Below, in pieces: positions 1 to 6,087 of a stretch of 6,828 nt of DNA. Made by a program: the position numbers and the translations under genes. The notes beneath the pieces are model-generated. The model made no database searches. It was given only the letters and a program-made list of their open reading frames with translations, and had not been told where the DNA came from. The stretch covers positions 1 to 6,828 of the forward strand of contig JAUWLK010000148.1 of assembly GCA_030613745.1 (NCBI GenBank), in the 5' to 3' direction. Each line of letters starts with the position of its first letter. Position 1 is the first letter of the stretch. The DNA is from Flavobacteriaceae bacterium (GTDB taxonomy: Bacteria > Bacteroidota > Bacteroidia > Flavobacteriales > Flavobacteriaceae).

Positions 1-584
1 GGTGTATAATAATACCATATCCCAATATTAGGTAAAGGAATCAATGCGCCAACGGTTCTTCTTTCAAATTCAAAATCTTCTTCATTAACAGCTACATTAC
101 CTTCAATAAAAGCCGTAGTATTTAGAGTGTGAACACCTAAACCACCTCCAAATTCATGTTTTAATCCACTGGAGAAAGATCTTCCAACATAAATTCGATA
201 TAGGTTAAACCCGAATCCACCTCTTACAAAGGAACCTTTTTTAAAAGTAATATCTTCAAATACGATATCTTCTTTTAATTCAGCCTTTTGCGCATTTATT
301 ATTTTAAAATATTCGGCAGTCAATTTCCATTTTTTAGCAAAACGCCAATCAAATTTAAAGTATGGAGTTATTTCATTATCATTAAAATTAAAAGAATCTC
401 CGAAATTTATATTGTTATCAGGGGAAGATGCATCTGCACCAATTTTAATAGTTTTTGAAGGAAAAAAAGCACCTGCATCAAAGTGGAACTTATCAGTAAG
501 AATTGGATTTTTATCTTCTTCCTGAGAAAAAACAAATTGAATAGATATAATAGTTAAGAATAAGTACGTAAAAACAAATTTCAT
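1..584 (-). CDS. Exported outer-membrane beta-barrel-like protein, C-terminus outside window
   Basis: An open frame runs leftward from the ATG at 582-584 to the window edge without a stop, giving 194 complete codons. The N-terminus (MKFVFTYLFLTIISIQFVFS) is a signal peptide: one Lys, a hydrophobic core, and a likely signal peptidase I cut after Ser20, before QEED. The mature part has short alternating strands rich in aromatic residues and glycine, for example around residues 72-85 (ITPYFKFDWRFAKKW), 116-132 (SFVRGGFGFNLYRIYVG) and 138-150 (GLKHEFGGGLGVH). This pattern fits an outer-membrane beta-barrel. There is no lipobox Cys, and the C-terminal strand that would confirm a barrel is missing. 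A near-consensus -7 box lies at 632-639. The exact function is unknown; the barrel assignment is inferred from composition and strand pattern, not from a recognised family motif. Confidence 0.82.
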   Translation of the reverse strand, partial: MKFVFTYLFLTIISIQFVFSQEEDKNPILTDKFHFDAGAFFPSKTIKIGADASSPDNNINFGDSFNFNDNEITPYFKFDWRFAKKWKLTAEYFKIINAQKAELKEDIVFEDITFKKGSFVRGGFGFNLYRIYVGRSFSSGLKHEFGGGLGVHTLNTTAFIEGNVAVNEEDFEFERRTVGALIPLPNIGIWYYYT

Positions 585-631
585 GAGAAAAAATAGTTTC
601 TTAAATTAAATATTAGAGTCCAACAGGATTA

Positions 632-639
632 TAAAGATA
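632..639 (-). promoter_or_regulatory. Possible -7 box for the barrel-like gene
   Basis: Read on the minus strand this is TATCTTTA, seven of eight positions of the Bacteroidota -7 consensus TAnnTTTG. It would start transcription about 43 bases before the ATG at 584. I see no convincing TTG element at the usual upstream spacing, so this is tentative. Confidence 0.3.
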
Positions 640-640
640 C

Positions 641-677
641 AAAAAAAACATTCCAATTTTAAAAAGGAATGCTTTTT
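641..677 (-). terminator. Intrinsic terminator of the peptidyl-prolyl isomerase gene
   Basis: On the minus strand, GCATTCC (666-672) pairs with GGAATGT (648-654, with one G-U pair), around an 11-base AT-rich loop. The stem is followed by a run of eight T. It lies 24 bases beyond the isomerase stop codon, in the correct orientation. The G-U pair forms only in the minus-strand RNA; the plus strand would have a C-A mismatch there. It also insulates the downstream barrel-like gene. Confidence 0.85.
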
Positions 678-695
678 AAGTAATTGTATAAAATT

Positions 696-1628
696 TTATT
701 TTACCTCCATTAATTCAACGTCAAAAATAAGAGTAGCATCAGGTGGAATTACTCCGCCAGCACCTTGGCTCCCATAGGCTAAGTCTGATGGAATTACCAA
801 TCTGGCTTTATCGCCAACTTGCATTAGTTGTATTCCTTCGTCCCAACCTTTAATAACTTGTCCGATTCCAATAGTAAAATCAATTGGTTGTTTCCTTTGG
901 TATGATGAATCAAAAACAGTTCCATCAGTAAGTTGACCTTTATAATGGACAGAAACCTGTTTACCCTGTTCGGCTTTTTTGCCTGTTCCATTTTGGATAA
1001 TTTGGTAGCGCAAACCACTATCTGTTTTTTTGAAACCTGCAGCTAATTTTTCAAGTTCAGCTTCAGCTTTTACTTTTGCTTCAGCAATATTTTTTTCTCT
1101 TGCACCTTCAAAAATTCTAAATGCTTCTATAGCATTAAAACTTTCAGCAGTTTTACCTATTTTTATTATTTCAACAGATTTTAATAAATCACCTTGAGCT
1201 ATAGCGTCAACTATTTCTTGACCTTCAACGATGTTCCCAAAAACGGTATGTTTGTTATCTAACCAAGGAGTTGCAATATGAGTTATAAAAAATTGACTTC
1301 CGTTGGTTGCAGGTCCAGAATTTGCCATTGATAAGACACCTGGTTTACTATGTTTCAAATCTTGGTGAAATTCATCTTCAAAACTATATCCAGGGTTTCC
1401 TGTACCGGTACCTAGAGGGCAACCACCTTGTATCATAAAATCTGGAATTACTCTATGGAATTTTAACCCATCATAATATTTTTCACCTTGTGGTTTAACC
1501 GAATTTTCCATGGTTCCTTCAGCTAAAGCAATAAAATTGCCTACTGTACCTGGTGTTTTTTCAAATTCTAAATTTATAAGTATATCACCTTTAGAAGTCT
1601 TAAATTTTGCGTATAATCCGTTATTCAT
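696..1628 (-). CDS. Dual-domain peptidyl-prolyl cis-trans isomerase (cyclophilin-FKBP fusion)
   Basis: A 310-residue protein with two prolyl isomerase domains of unrelated fold, which would catalyse cis-trans isomerisation of Xaa-Pro bonds and assist folding. Residues 5-160 are a cyclophilin domain. They include FHRVIPDFMIQGG (57-69, with the catalytic Arg59), Gln67, MANSGPATNGSQFFI (101-115) and WLDNKHTVFG (122-131, with Trp122 and His127). Residues 161-198 are charged and Ala-rich, probably a helical linker. Residues 200-310 are an FKBP domain with the pocket residues in place: Tyr229 in VHYKG, Phe239-Asp240, Phe251, Val258-Ile259, Trp262 and Tyr285. No signal peptide or lipobox is visible, so it is predicted to be cytoplasmic. 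Both active sites look intact. The gene is a single transcription unit with its own promoter (1653-1686) and terminator (641-677). The domain order matches what has been called the CFBP type of dual-family immunophilin, known from flavobacteria. Confidence 0.95.
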   Translation of the reverse strand: MNNGLYAKFKTSKGDILINLEFEKTPGTVGNFIALAEGTMENSVKPQGEKYYDGLKFHRVIPDFMIQGGCPLGTGTGNPGYSFEDEFHQDLKHSKPGVLSMANSGPATNGSQFFITHIATPWLDNKHTVFGNIVEGQEIVDAIAQGDLLKSVEIIKIGKTAESFNAIEAFRIFEGAREKNIAEAKVKAEAELEKLAAGFKKTDSGLRYQIIQNGTGKKAEQGKQVSVHYKGQLTDGTVFDSSYQRKQPIDFTIGIGQVIKGWDEGIQLMQVGDKARLVIPSDLAYGSQGAGGVIPPDATLIFDVELMEVK

Positions 1629-1652
1629 TTTTATTTAATTTTTTTTGATTTG

Positions 1653-1686
1653 CAAAGATACTTTATTAAAATAAAATGTACTCAAA
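1653..1686 (-). promoter_or_regulatory. Bacteroidota-type promoter of the isomerase gene
   Basis: On the minus strand, TATCTTTG (1653-1660) is a perfect match to the -7 consensus TAnnTTTG. A TTTG (1683-1686) lies 22 bases upstream, within the range used by Flavobacterium -33 elements. Transcription would start near 1648, leaving a leader of about 20 bases before the ATG at 1628. Confidence 0.65.
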
Positions 1687-1803
1687 ATTTGTTTATAATA
1701 TTGTTAAAAATATATTTATAAATCTTAATTTTTTCTTAATGCAAAGAAAATATTTTATTAATTTTATCGTTATAGATTATAACTTTTTTGTAAAATCAAT
1801 ATT

Positions 1804-2619
1804 ATGAAAAAAATTACGTTAATAATTACTTTATTATTTTTTGGATTGACAATAAAAGCTCAATTGCAAGAAGAGGGATTTGCAGCATTAAATATACCTG
1901 CTGGATGGACTTCAGATAATGCAACAAGTGGTTGTGATTGGCAATATGGTTATACAGGATTTATGCCGTATAGTGGTCCAACTTTAGAAGCTGAGTTTCC
2001 TTCAGGAGCAGTATTGTTTGATGATGATACTTGTGGTGATTTAAGTGCTGATAGAATAACTTTAACAGCACCAATAATTGATGTATCAGGAATATCAAAT
2101 GCAGTAATTGAAGTGATTTATAATTTACAAGTATTTGCTGATAAAGGTGAATTTATAATTGAAGTGTTTGATGGTAGTACATGGCAGCAGGTGTTTTTTC
2201 AGAATGTAGATTCTCCTCGAAATACAGGAGTACATCAAATTGCAACAATAGATGTAAGTACACATTTAAATAACTTGTTTCAAGTACGTTTTATTTATGA
2301 TGATGAAGGCTTAGTGAAAGCTTATGGTTTAGGTATTGATAATTATAAATTGATAGACTCTTCAGTTGCCAGTATAAGTAATTTAGAAGCTTTAGGATTT
2401 GATTTTTATCCAAATCCTACAAACAATTATTTAAATTTATCTGCAAGAGAAAATATTAATCAAGTGAATATTTACAACTTATTAGGTCAGGAAGTGATGA
2501 ATAAACAACCTTCAAAAACTTCTATACAGCTTAATTTATATAATTTACCGATTGGATATTATATTGTTAAAGTTCAGGTTGGTAATGAAATAGGATCTTT
2601 TAAAATATTGAAGCAATAA
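1804..2619 (+). CDS. T9SS type A sorting domain protein with jelly-roll-like body
   Basis: A 271-residue secreted protein. Residues 1-19 are a signal peptide (MKK, hydrophobic core, likely cut after Lys-Ala, before QLQEE). Residues 25-185 are rich in beta strands and acidic residues. The stretch at 88-185 (LTAPIIDVSG, then a GEFIIEVFDGSTW segment, ending GLGIDNYKLI) resembles the MAM-like or jelly-roll modules common in Bacteroidota secreted proteins. No catalytic motif is visible. Cys44 and Cys77 could form a disulfide. Residues 197-271 are a type A T9SS C-terminal domain: FDFYPNPTNNYLNL (199-212), VNIYNLLGQEV (221-231), LPIGYYIVKV (248-257) and the ending FKILKQ. The family rule is export by Sec, then T9SS passage across the outer membrane with removal of this domain. 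The substrate or role is unknown. The ATG at 1804 begins the signal peptide. A weak -7 candidate, TAACTTTT, lies at 1780-1787. A strong terminator follows at once, so the gene is a single unit. Confidence 0.94.
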   Translation: MKKITLIITLLFFGLTIKAQLQEEGFAALNIPAGWTSDNATSGCDWQYGYTGFMPYSGPTLEAEFPSGAVLFDDDTCGDLSADRITLTAPIIDVSGISNAVIEVIYNLQVFADKGEFIIEVFDGSTWQQVFFQNVDSPRNTGVHQIATIDVSTHLNNLFQVRFIYDDEGLVKAYGLGIDNYKLIDSSVASISNLEALGFDFYPNPTNNYLNLSARENINQVNIYNLLGQEVMNKQPSKTSIQLNLYNLPIGYYIVKVQVGNEIGSFKILKQ

Positions 2620-2633
2620 TATTATATACTTTT

Positions 2634-2670
2634 AAAAAAAAGCTACTTAATGATTTAAGTAGCTTTTTTT
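2634..2670 (+). terminator. Intrinsic terminator of the T9SS cargo gene
   Basis: AGCTACTTAA (2641-2650) pairs perfectly with TTAAGTAGCT (2655-2664) around a TGAT loop. It is flanked by an A-run before and a seven-base T-run (2664-2670) after. It lies 15 bases past the stop codon at 2619. The A-tract and T-tract symmetry would let it work on either strand, but the only adjacent gene end is the plus-strand one. Confidence 0.92.
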
Positions 2671-2825
2671 ATGCATTTTAATGCAATTGCTCCCACTTCG
2701 ATGTATTTATTCATAATAATTTATTTATAGTGATATGTATTCACCAACTGTATTTAACAGATTTATATCATATAATATATTTTCTTAATAGTTTTAAAAA
2801 TTACTTGCAGCTTTACTATTGATTT

Positions 2826-2844
2826 AATCTAATTAAATTAGATT
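2826..2844. promoter_or_regulatory. Perfect 9-1-9 palindrome upstream of the TPR gene promoter
   Basis: AATCTAATT (2826-2834) and AATTAGATT (2836-2844) are perfect inverted copies separated by one A. The centre lies about 54 bases before the predicted transcription start near 2889. A symmetric site there fits a dimeric regulator, possibly an activator, because the promoter has a perfect -7 box but no visible -33 element. The surroundings are AT-rich, so chance is possible. It is not followed by a T-run and does not look like a terminator. Confidence 0.4.
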
Positions 2845-2876
2845 TAGAAAGATACATTAAATAAAAATAAATTGAA

Positions 2877-2884
2877 TAAATTTG
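2877..2884 (+). promoter_or_regulatory. -7 box of the TPR protein gene
   Basis: TAAATTTG is a perfect TAnnTTTG match. It predicts a start of transcription near 2889 and a leader of about 20 bases before the ATG at 2909. It overlaps the in-frame TTG at 2882, which therefore cannot be the translation start if this box is used. No TTG element is seen 17-23 bases upstream. Confidence 0.55.
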
Positions 2885-2908
2885 AAGCCTAATTTAATTT
2901 TTATAAAA

Positions 2909-3589
2909 ATGAAAAATAGTTTAATTATTACTATAACCTTATTAACTTTTGCTATTGGTTTTGCTCAAAATAATAAAGCTGGTGCAATTTTAATAGAAAA
3001 AAAAATATTAAATAAATCTAAAAAAATTGGAGATCCTACAATTGCAACGGCTAGCCTATATAGATTGATTGCATTAGAAGGAGAAAATAGTACCTATAAA
3101 GACAGTTTGGCTTATGTATATTTTTCTGCTCGTAAATATGCTCCTTGCTTTATGATTGCTAACGAGGTTTTACAAAGAGATCCTAATCATGTTGAAATGC
3201 TTGAAATTAAAGGTATATCATTAGAAGCTTTAGGTGCAATAGGTAAAGCATCTGATGCTTATAAGCAATTATTTGCTATTACTAATGATAATTACCATGG
3301 TTATACTTTAGCAAAGCTGGATTATACTTTAAAAAAATACAATGAAGCTAATTCTACAATATTAAAAACCGAAAAATTAAATGATGCAGGTAAATATAAA
3401 GTTACATTTACTATTAATCAAAACCACAATCAACAAGTAGAATTATTAGCTGCAATATCATATTTAAAAGGTTTAATATCAACAGAATTAGGTAAAAAAG
3501 ATATTGCAAAAATAAGTTTTGAAAAAGCGATTAAAATTCAATCTGATTTTATTTTGGCTAAAGAACATTTAGAAGCTTTAGAAAAGTAA
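2909..3589 (+). CDS. Exported TPR-repeat protein
   Basis: A 226-residue protein beginning with a signal peptide (MKNSLIITITLLTFAIGFAQ, likely cut at residue 19 or 20, no lipobox Cys), so it is probably periplasmic. The mature part is helical with TPR-like repeats: about 63-95 (DSLAYVYFSARKYAPC, then VLQRDPN), 96-128 (EIKGISLEALGAIGKASDAY), a weaker one at 129-157, and 178-212 (YLKGLISTELGKKDIA, then FEKAIKI). TPRs normally mediate protein-protein binding; no enzymatic motif is seen, so the partner and role are unknown. The frame is open upstream to a TTG at 2882, but that codon lies inside the -7 box, and the ATG at 2909 starts a textbook signal peptide; I therefore use 2909. A weak AT-only hairpin (3582-3589 with 3602-3609) spans the stop codon and could act as a poor terminator. 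The gene is isolated, between a terminator and a long gap. Confidence 0.9.
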   Translation: MKNSLIITITLLTFAIGFAQNNKAGAILIEKKILNKSKKIGDPTIATASLYRLIALEGENSTYKDSLAYVYFSARKYAPCFMIANEVLQRDPNHVEMLEIKGISLEALGAIGKASDAYKQLFAITNDNYHGYTLAKLDYTLKKYNEANSTILKTEKLNDAGKYKVTFTINQNHNQQVELLAAISYLKGLISTELGKKDIAKISFEKAIKIQSDFILAKEHLEALEK

Positions 3590-3640
3590 CAGACTTTGAA
3601 TTTACTTTTTTGAATTTATTGATGTTCCCTGTTTTTTAAA

Positions 3641-3682
3641 ATAAAAAAGACCGCTATGAAAAATAAATTTCAATAGCAGTCT
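3641..3682 (-). terminator. Terminator-like hairpin, minus orientation, no matching gene
   Basis: AGAC-C-GCTAT-GAAA (3648-3661) pairs with TTTC-A-ATAGC-A-GTCT (3668-3682). In the plus-strand RNA there is a C-A mismatch and an A-run follows. In the minus-strand RNA the mismatch becomes a U-G pair and the stem is followed by six U, then A, then four U. It therefore looks like an intrinsic terminator for leftward transcription, although no minus-strand gene is seen to its right before aroC at 4925. It could still trim or stabilise the 3' end of the TPR transcript from the plus side. Confidence 0.55.
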
Positions 3683-3967
3683 AAAAAAAAGGGATCTTAA
3701 ATATTTTGAATTATTTCAGTATATTTTATTACCAAAAAGATTTTTTTAAAACTTTTTTAGTTGATGTTTATACAGGAATAACGTATGTTTTTAAAATTTG
3801 AGGGTGTTGGGGAGAAAGGATAATAATATTTTGATAAAAAGTAATTAACATTATATTTCATTTGGTTTTATCTTTTATTTACAGGCATTATTATCTTTTT
3901 CAAAATAAATTTATTAAAATTTACTTTGATTTTTTATTCATTAATTTTTAGAAAAGTAAAATCAAAC

Positions 3968-3981
3968 GGTCATATTTGACC
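3968..3981. repeat. Small palindrome GGTCA-N4-TGACC
   Basis: Perfect five-base arms around TATT form a GC-containing palindrome inside otherwise AT-rich intergenic DNA, about 200 bases before the kinase start. It could be an operator half-site pair or a short hairpin, but no promoter is clearly tied to it. Confidence 0.3.
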
Positions 3982-4182
3982 AAGGCTTAATTTCCTGTAT
4001 TGATAAAATTGTTATTTTGAGGGAAGTTATTGTTAAAAAATATATAATTGTATTTAACACATATTTTAACGTATTATTTTTTGATTTATTTTAAATGAAA
4101 TAGAATTATTATTTTAGTCGGCTAAATAATAAAAGTGTAATTGTTTAATGATTGATTTATTCCTAACAAATAATATTAAAAA

Positions 4183-4923
4183 TTGAAAGTAGTAGTTGCT
4201 AAATCGTATAAAAAAGATCAAATTATTGATTTGATAAATTCATTTGAAGAGAATGGTAAAACCCTTTGGAATAAAAGAAATAAAATTAAAATTTTTAATG
4301 TAGGTAGCGAAGAGTGGAATGTAAAATCATTTAAAGTACCTCATTTAATTAATAAATTAGTTTATAGATATTTTCGAAAATCAAAAGCCAGACGATCTTT
4401 TGAGCATGCACAAAATTTATTAAAAATGAAAGTTCTGACTCCGAAACCTATTGCATTTATTGAAAAATTTAATCCAATAGGATTAGGGAATAGCTTTTAT
4501 GTTTCTGAAAATCTACATTATGATTTCACTTTTAATGAATTATTTGATAAGAACTATCCTGATAGAGAAAATATTTTGGATCAATTTACTGTATTCACTT
4601 TTGAACTGCATGAAAAAGGAATTCATCACTTTGATCATTCTAGAGGAAATACTTTAATTATTGCAAAAGAGAATAATCAATATGATTTTTATTTAATTGA
4701 TTTGAATAGAATGAAATTTGAAGATATGGATTATGATATACGAATTAAAAATTTTGATAGACTTTCTTTAACTAATGATATGATAGCAATTATTAGTAAA
4801 AAGTATGCAGCATTGATTCATGAAGATGAACAAAAAGTACATAAACAAATCACTGAAGTTTGTGAAAAATTTGCAACAAATAGAGCAAGAAACAAAAAGC
4901 TAAAGAAAAAGTTTGGCTTTTGA
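4183..4923 (+). CDS. Lipopolysaccharide kinase InaA/WaaP-like protein
   Basis: A 246-residue soluble protein with a minimal protein-kinase-like fold of the InaA/Kdo-kinase type, which in characterised members transfers phosphate from ATP to sugars of the lipid A core on the cytoplasmic side. Visible elements: NVKSFKVP (46-53) with Lys48 as the likely ATP-binding lysine; the helix SKARRSFEHAQNLL (67-80) with Glu74 as the likely partner; the catalytic loop HHFDHSRGN (148-156) with Asp151 and Asn156; and the metal-binding segment IDLNR (172-176) with Asp173. The tail is very basic (RARNKKLKKKFGF), suiting a membrane surface. There are no membrane segments. The start must be the TTG at 4183: an in-frame TAA lies at 4177-4179, the next in-frame ATG is codon 82, past the Lys48 region, and MKVVVAKSYKK fits the family N-terminus. 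The true acceptor is inferred, not shown. The stop lies one base from the convergent aroC stop. Confidence 0.88.
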   Translation: MKVVVAKSYKKDQIIDLINSFEENGKTLWNKRNKIKIFNVGSEEWNVKSFKVPHLINKLVYRYFRKSKARRSFEHAQNLLKMKVLTPKPIAFIEKFNPIGLGNSFYVSENLHYDFTFNELFDKNYPDRENILDQFTVFTFELHEKGIHHFDHSRGNTLIIAKENNQYDFYLIDLNRMKFEDMDYDIRIKNFDRLSLTNDMIAIISKKYAALIHEDEQKVHKQITEVCEKFATNRARNKKLKKKFGF

Positions 4924-4924
4924 T

Positions 4925-5983
4925 TTATCTCATTGCTTTGGTTAGTAAATAAAAATCAGCAATAACCATAGCGCTTAAAGCTTCAACAATAGGTATGGCG
5001 CGAGGTACAACACAAGGATCATGTCTGCCTTTACCTTGTATTTTTACTACTTTTCCTCTTGAATTGATGGTTTGTTGTTCTTGCATAATGGTAGCTACAG
5101 GTTTAAATGCAACCCTAAAATAAATATCCATACCATTACTTATACCACCTTGAATACCACCTGATAAATTGGTTTTAGTTGAACCGTCAGTGTTGAAAAG
5201 GTCATTGTGTTCAGAACCCATCATTTTAGCTCCACAAAACCCACTTCCATATTCAAATCCTTTAACAGCATTTATGGAAAGCATGGCTTTTCCAAGTTGT
5301 GCATGTAATTTGTCAAAAATTGGTTCACCAAAGCCAACAGGTACATTTTGTATAACACAGGTTACTGTTCCTCCAATGGTATCTCCTTGTTTTCTAATTC
5401 TATCAATGAATTTAATCATTTTGTTGGCAGTTTCTTTATCCGGACACCGAACTATATTACTTTCAATTTTAGAAAAGTCTAATTCTTGATAGGGTTTATC
5501 GATAAAAATTTCTCCAACAGAAGAAGTAAAAGCATTAATTTTAATGTTTTTTAAGAATTGTTTTGCTATTGCTCCACCAACAACCCAATTGGCAGTCTCT
5601 CTGGCTGAACTTCTTCCACCACCTCTATAATCACGTAAACCATATTTTTTGTCATAAGTAAAATCGGCATGAGAAGGTCTATAAACATTCGTGTTATGTG
5701 AGTAATCTTTACTTTTTTGATTGGTATTTTTAATTTGAAATCCTATGGTAGTACCGGTTGTTTTACCTTCAAAGATTCCGGAAAGAAATTCAACTTGATC
5801 AGATTCTTTTCTTTGGGTAGTAATTTTTGACTGACCAGGTTTTCTTCTGCCTAATTCACGCTGTATTTCATCAAAATCAATTGTAATGCCAGCAGGGCAA
5901 CCGTCTATTATTCCACCAATAGCCATGCCATGCGATTCACCAAAAGTTGTTAGTTTGTATAAATTACCAAAAGAATTACTCAT
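4925..5983 (-). CDS. aroC: Chorismate synthase
   Basis: A 352-residue enzyme of the shikimate pathway that converts 5-enolpyruvylshikimate 3-phosphate to chorismate using reduced FMN, supplying aromatic amino acids, folate and quinones; cytoplasmic. Family signatures are intact: FGESHGMAIGGIIDGCPAG (14-32, catalytic His18), GRRKPGQSK (45-53), RPSHADFTY (102-110, catalytic His105), DYRGGGRSSARET (118-130), NLSGGIQGGISNG (272-284), and GRHDPCVVPRAIPIVEAL (319-336). The length is typical and I see no disruption. The ATG at 5983 directly precedes the conserved start SFGNLYKLTTFGESHG. A perfect -7 box at 6010-6017 gives a leader of about 22 bases. It stands apart from other aromatic pathway genes here, and no terminator fits in the one-base gap to the convergent kinase gene. 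Confidence 0.98.
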   Translation of the reverse strand: MSNSFGNLYKLTTFGESHGMAIGGIIDGCPAGITIDFDEIQRELGRRKPGQSKITTQRKESDQVEFLSGIFEGKTTGTTIGFQIKNTNQKSKDYSHNTNVYRPSHADFTYDKKYGLRDYRGGGRSSARETANWVVGGAIAKQFLKNIKINAFTSSVGEIFIDKPYQELDFSKIESNIVRCPDKETANKMIKFIDRIRKQGDTIGGTVTCVIQNVPVGFGEPIFDKLHAQLGKAMLSINAVKGFEYGSGFCGAKMMGSEHNDLFNTDGSTKTNLSGGIQGGISNGMDIYFRVAFKPVATIMQEQQTINSRGKVVKIQGKGRHDPCVVPRAIPIVEALSAMVIADFYLLTKAMR

Positions 5984-6009
5984 TTTTCTTATTAAACAGA
6001 TTATAAAAA

Positions 6010-6017
6010 CAAAGTTA
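6010..6017 (-). promoter_or_regulatory. -7 box of aroC
   Basis: Read on the minus strand this is TAACTTTG, a perfect TAnnTTTG match, placing the transcript start near 6005. No clear TTG is present at the usual upstream distance; the nearest candidate is TTATG at 6036-6040. Confidence 0.5.
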
Positions 6018-6059
6018 AAATATTTTAATTAATAGCATAACATTACTTGTTGTATTGTT

Positions 6060-6067
6060 TATTTTTG
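6060..6067 (+). promoter_or_regulatory. -7 box of the acylphosphatase gene
   Basis: TATTTTTG is a perfect TAnnTTTG match and predicts transcription from about 6072. The leader would be only about 7 bases to the ATG at 6079 but about 16 to the ATG at 6088, which favours the inner start. It lies back to back with the aroC box, 42 bases apart. Confidence 0.5.
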
Positions 6068-6087
6068 AATAATATTATATGATTAGT

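Larger units (their letters stand above)
3590..4182. other. 593-base intergenic gap without a supported gene
   Basis: No open frame of useful length exists on either strand, and stops are dense. It holds a terminator-like hairpin oriented for minus-strand transcription (3641-3682), a 14-base palindrome GGTCATATTTGACC (3968-3981), and a G-rich patch around 3801-3820. The patch lies in a 12-codon frame (ATG 3785, stop 3821-3823) whose AGGA (3774-3777) is spaced like a ribosome site. I do not call that frame a gene. The rest is AT-rich sequence with no recognisable RNA, insertion sequence or repeat array. The kinase promoter must lie near the right end, but I find no perfect TAnnTTTG box there. 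Confidence 0.6.

Noticed and set aside
824..1018. Short minus-strand open frame inside the isomerase gene.
   Set aside because: It overlaps the FKBP domain coding sequence in another frame and has no signal or domain; it is a shadow of the real gene.
2882..2908. TTG start nine codons upstream for the TPR protein.
   Set aside because: The TTG is part of the -7 box TAAATTTG, so it would not be transcribed, and the ATG at 2909 begins a normal signal peptide.
3582..3611. Hairpin AAAAGTAA/TTACTTTT at the end of the TPR gene as a terminator.
   Set aside because: The stem has only one G-C pair and the T-run is part of the stem; too weak to list as a terminator of its own.
3902..3920. AT-only palindromes such as AATAAATTTATT.
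   Set aside because: Self-complementary AT stretches are expected by chance at this base composition and have no positional support.
3771..3999. Three copies of TACAGG/CCTGTA at 3771, 3880 and 3994 (the last inverted).
   Set aside because: Spacing is irregular, flanks do not match, and a six-base word is too short to call a repeat family.
5169..5489. Plus-strand open frame of 106 codons inside aroC.
   Set aside because: It is antisense to conserved chorismate synthase sequence, with composition explained by that gene, and has no promoter or recognisable domain.
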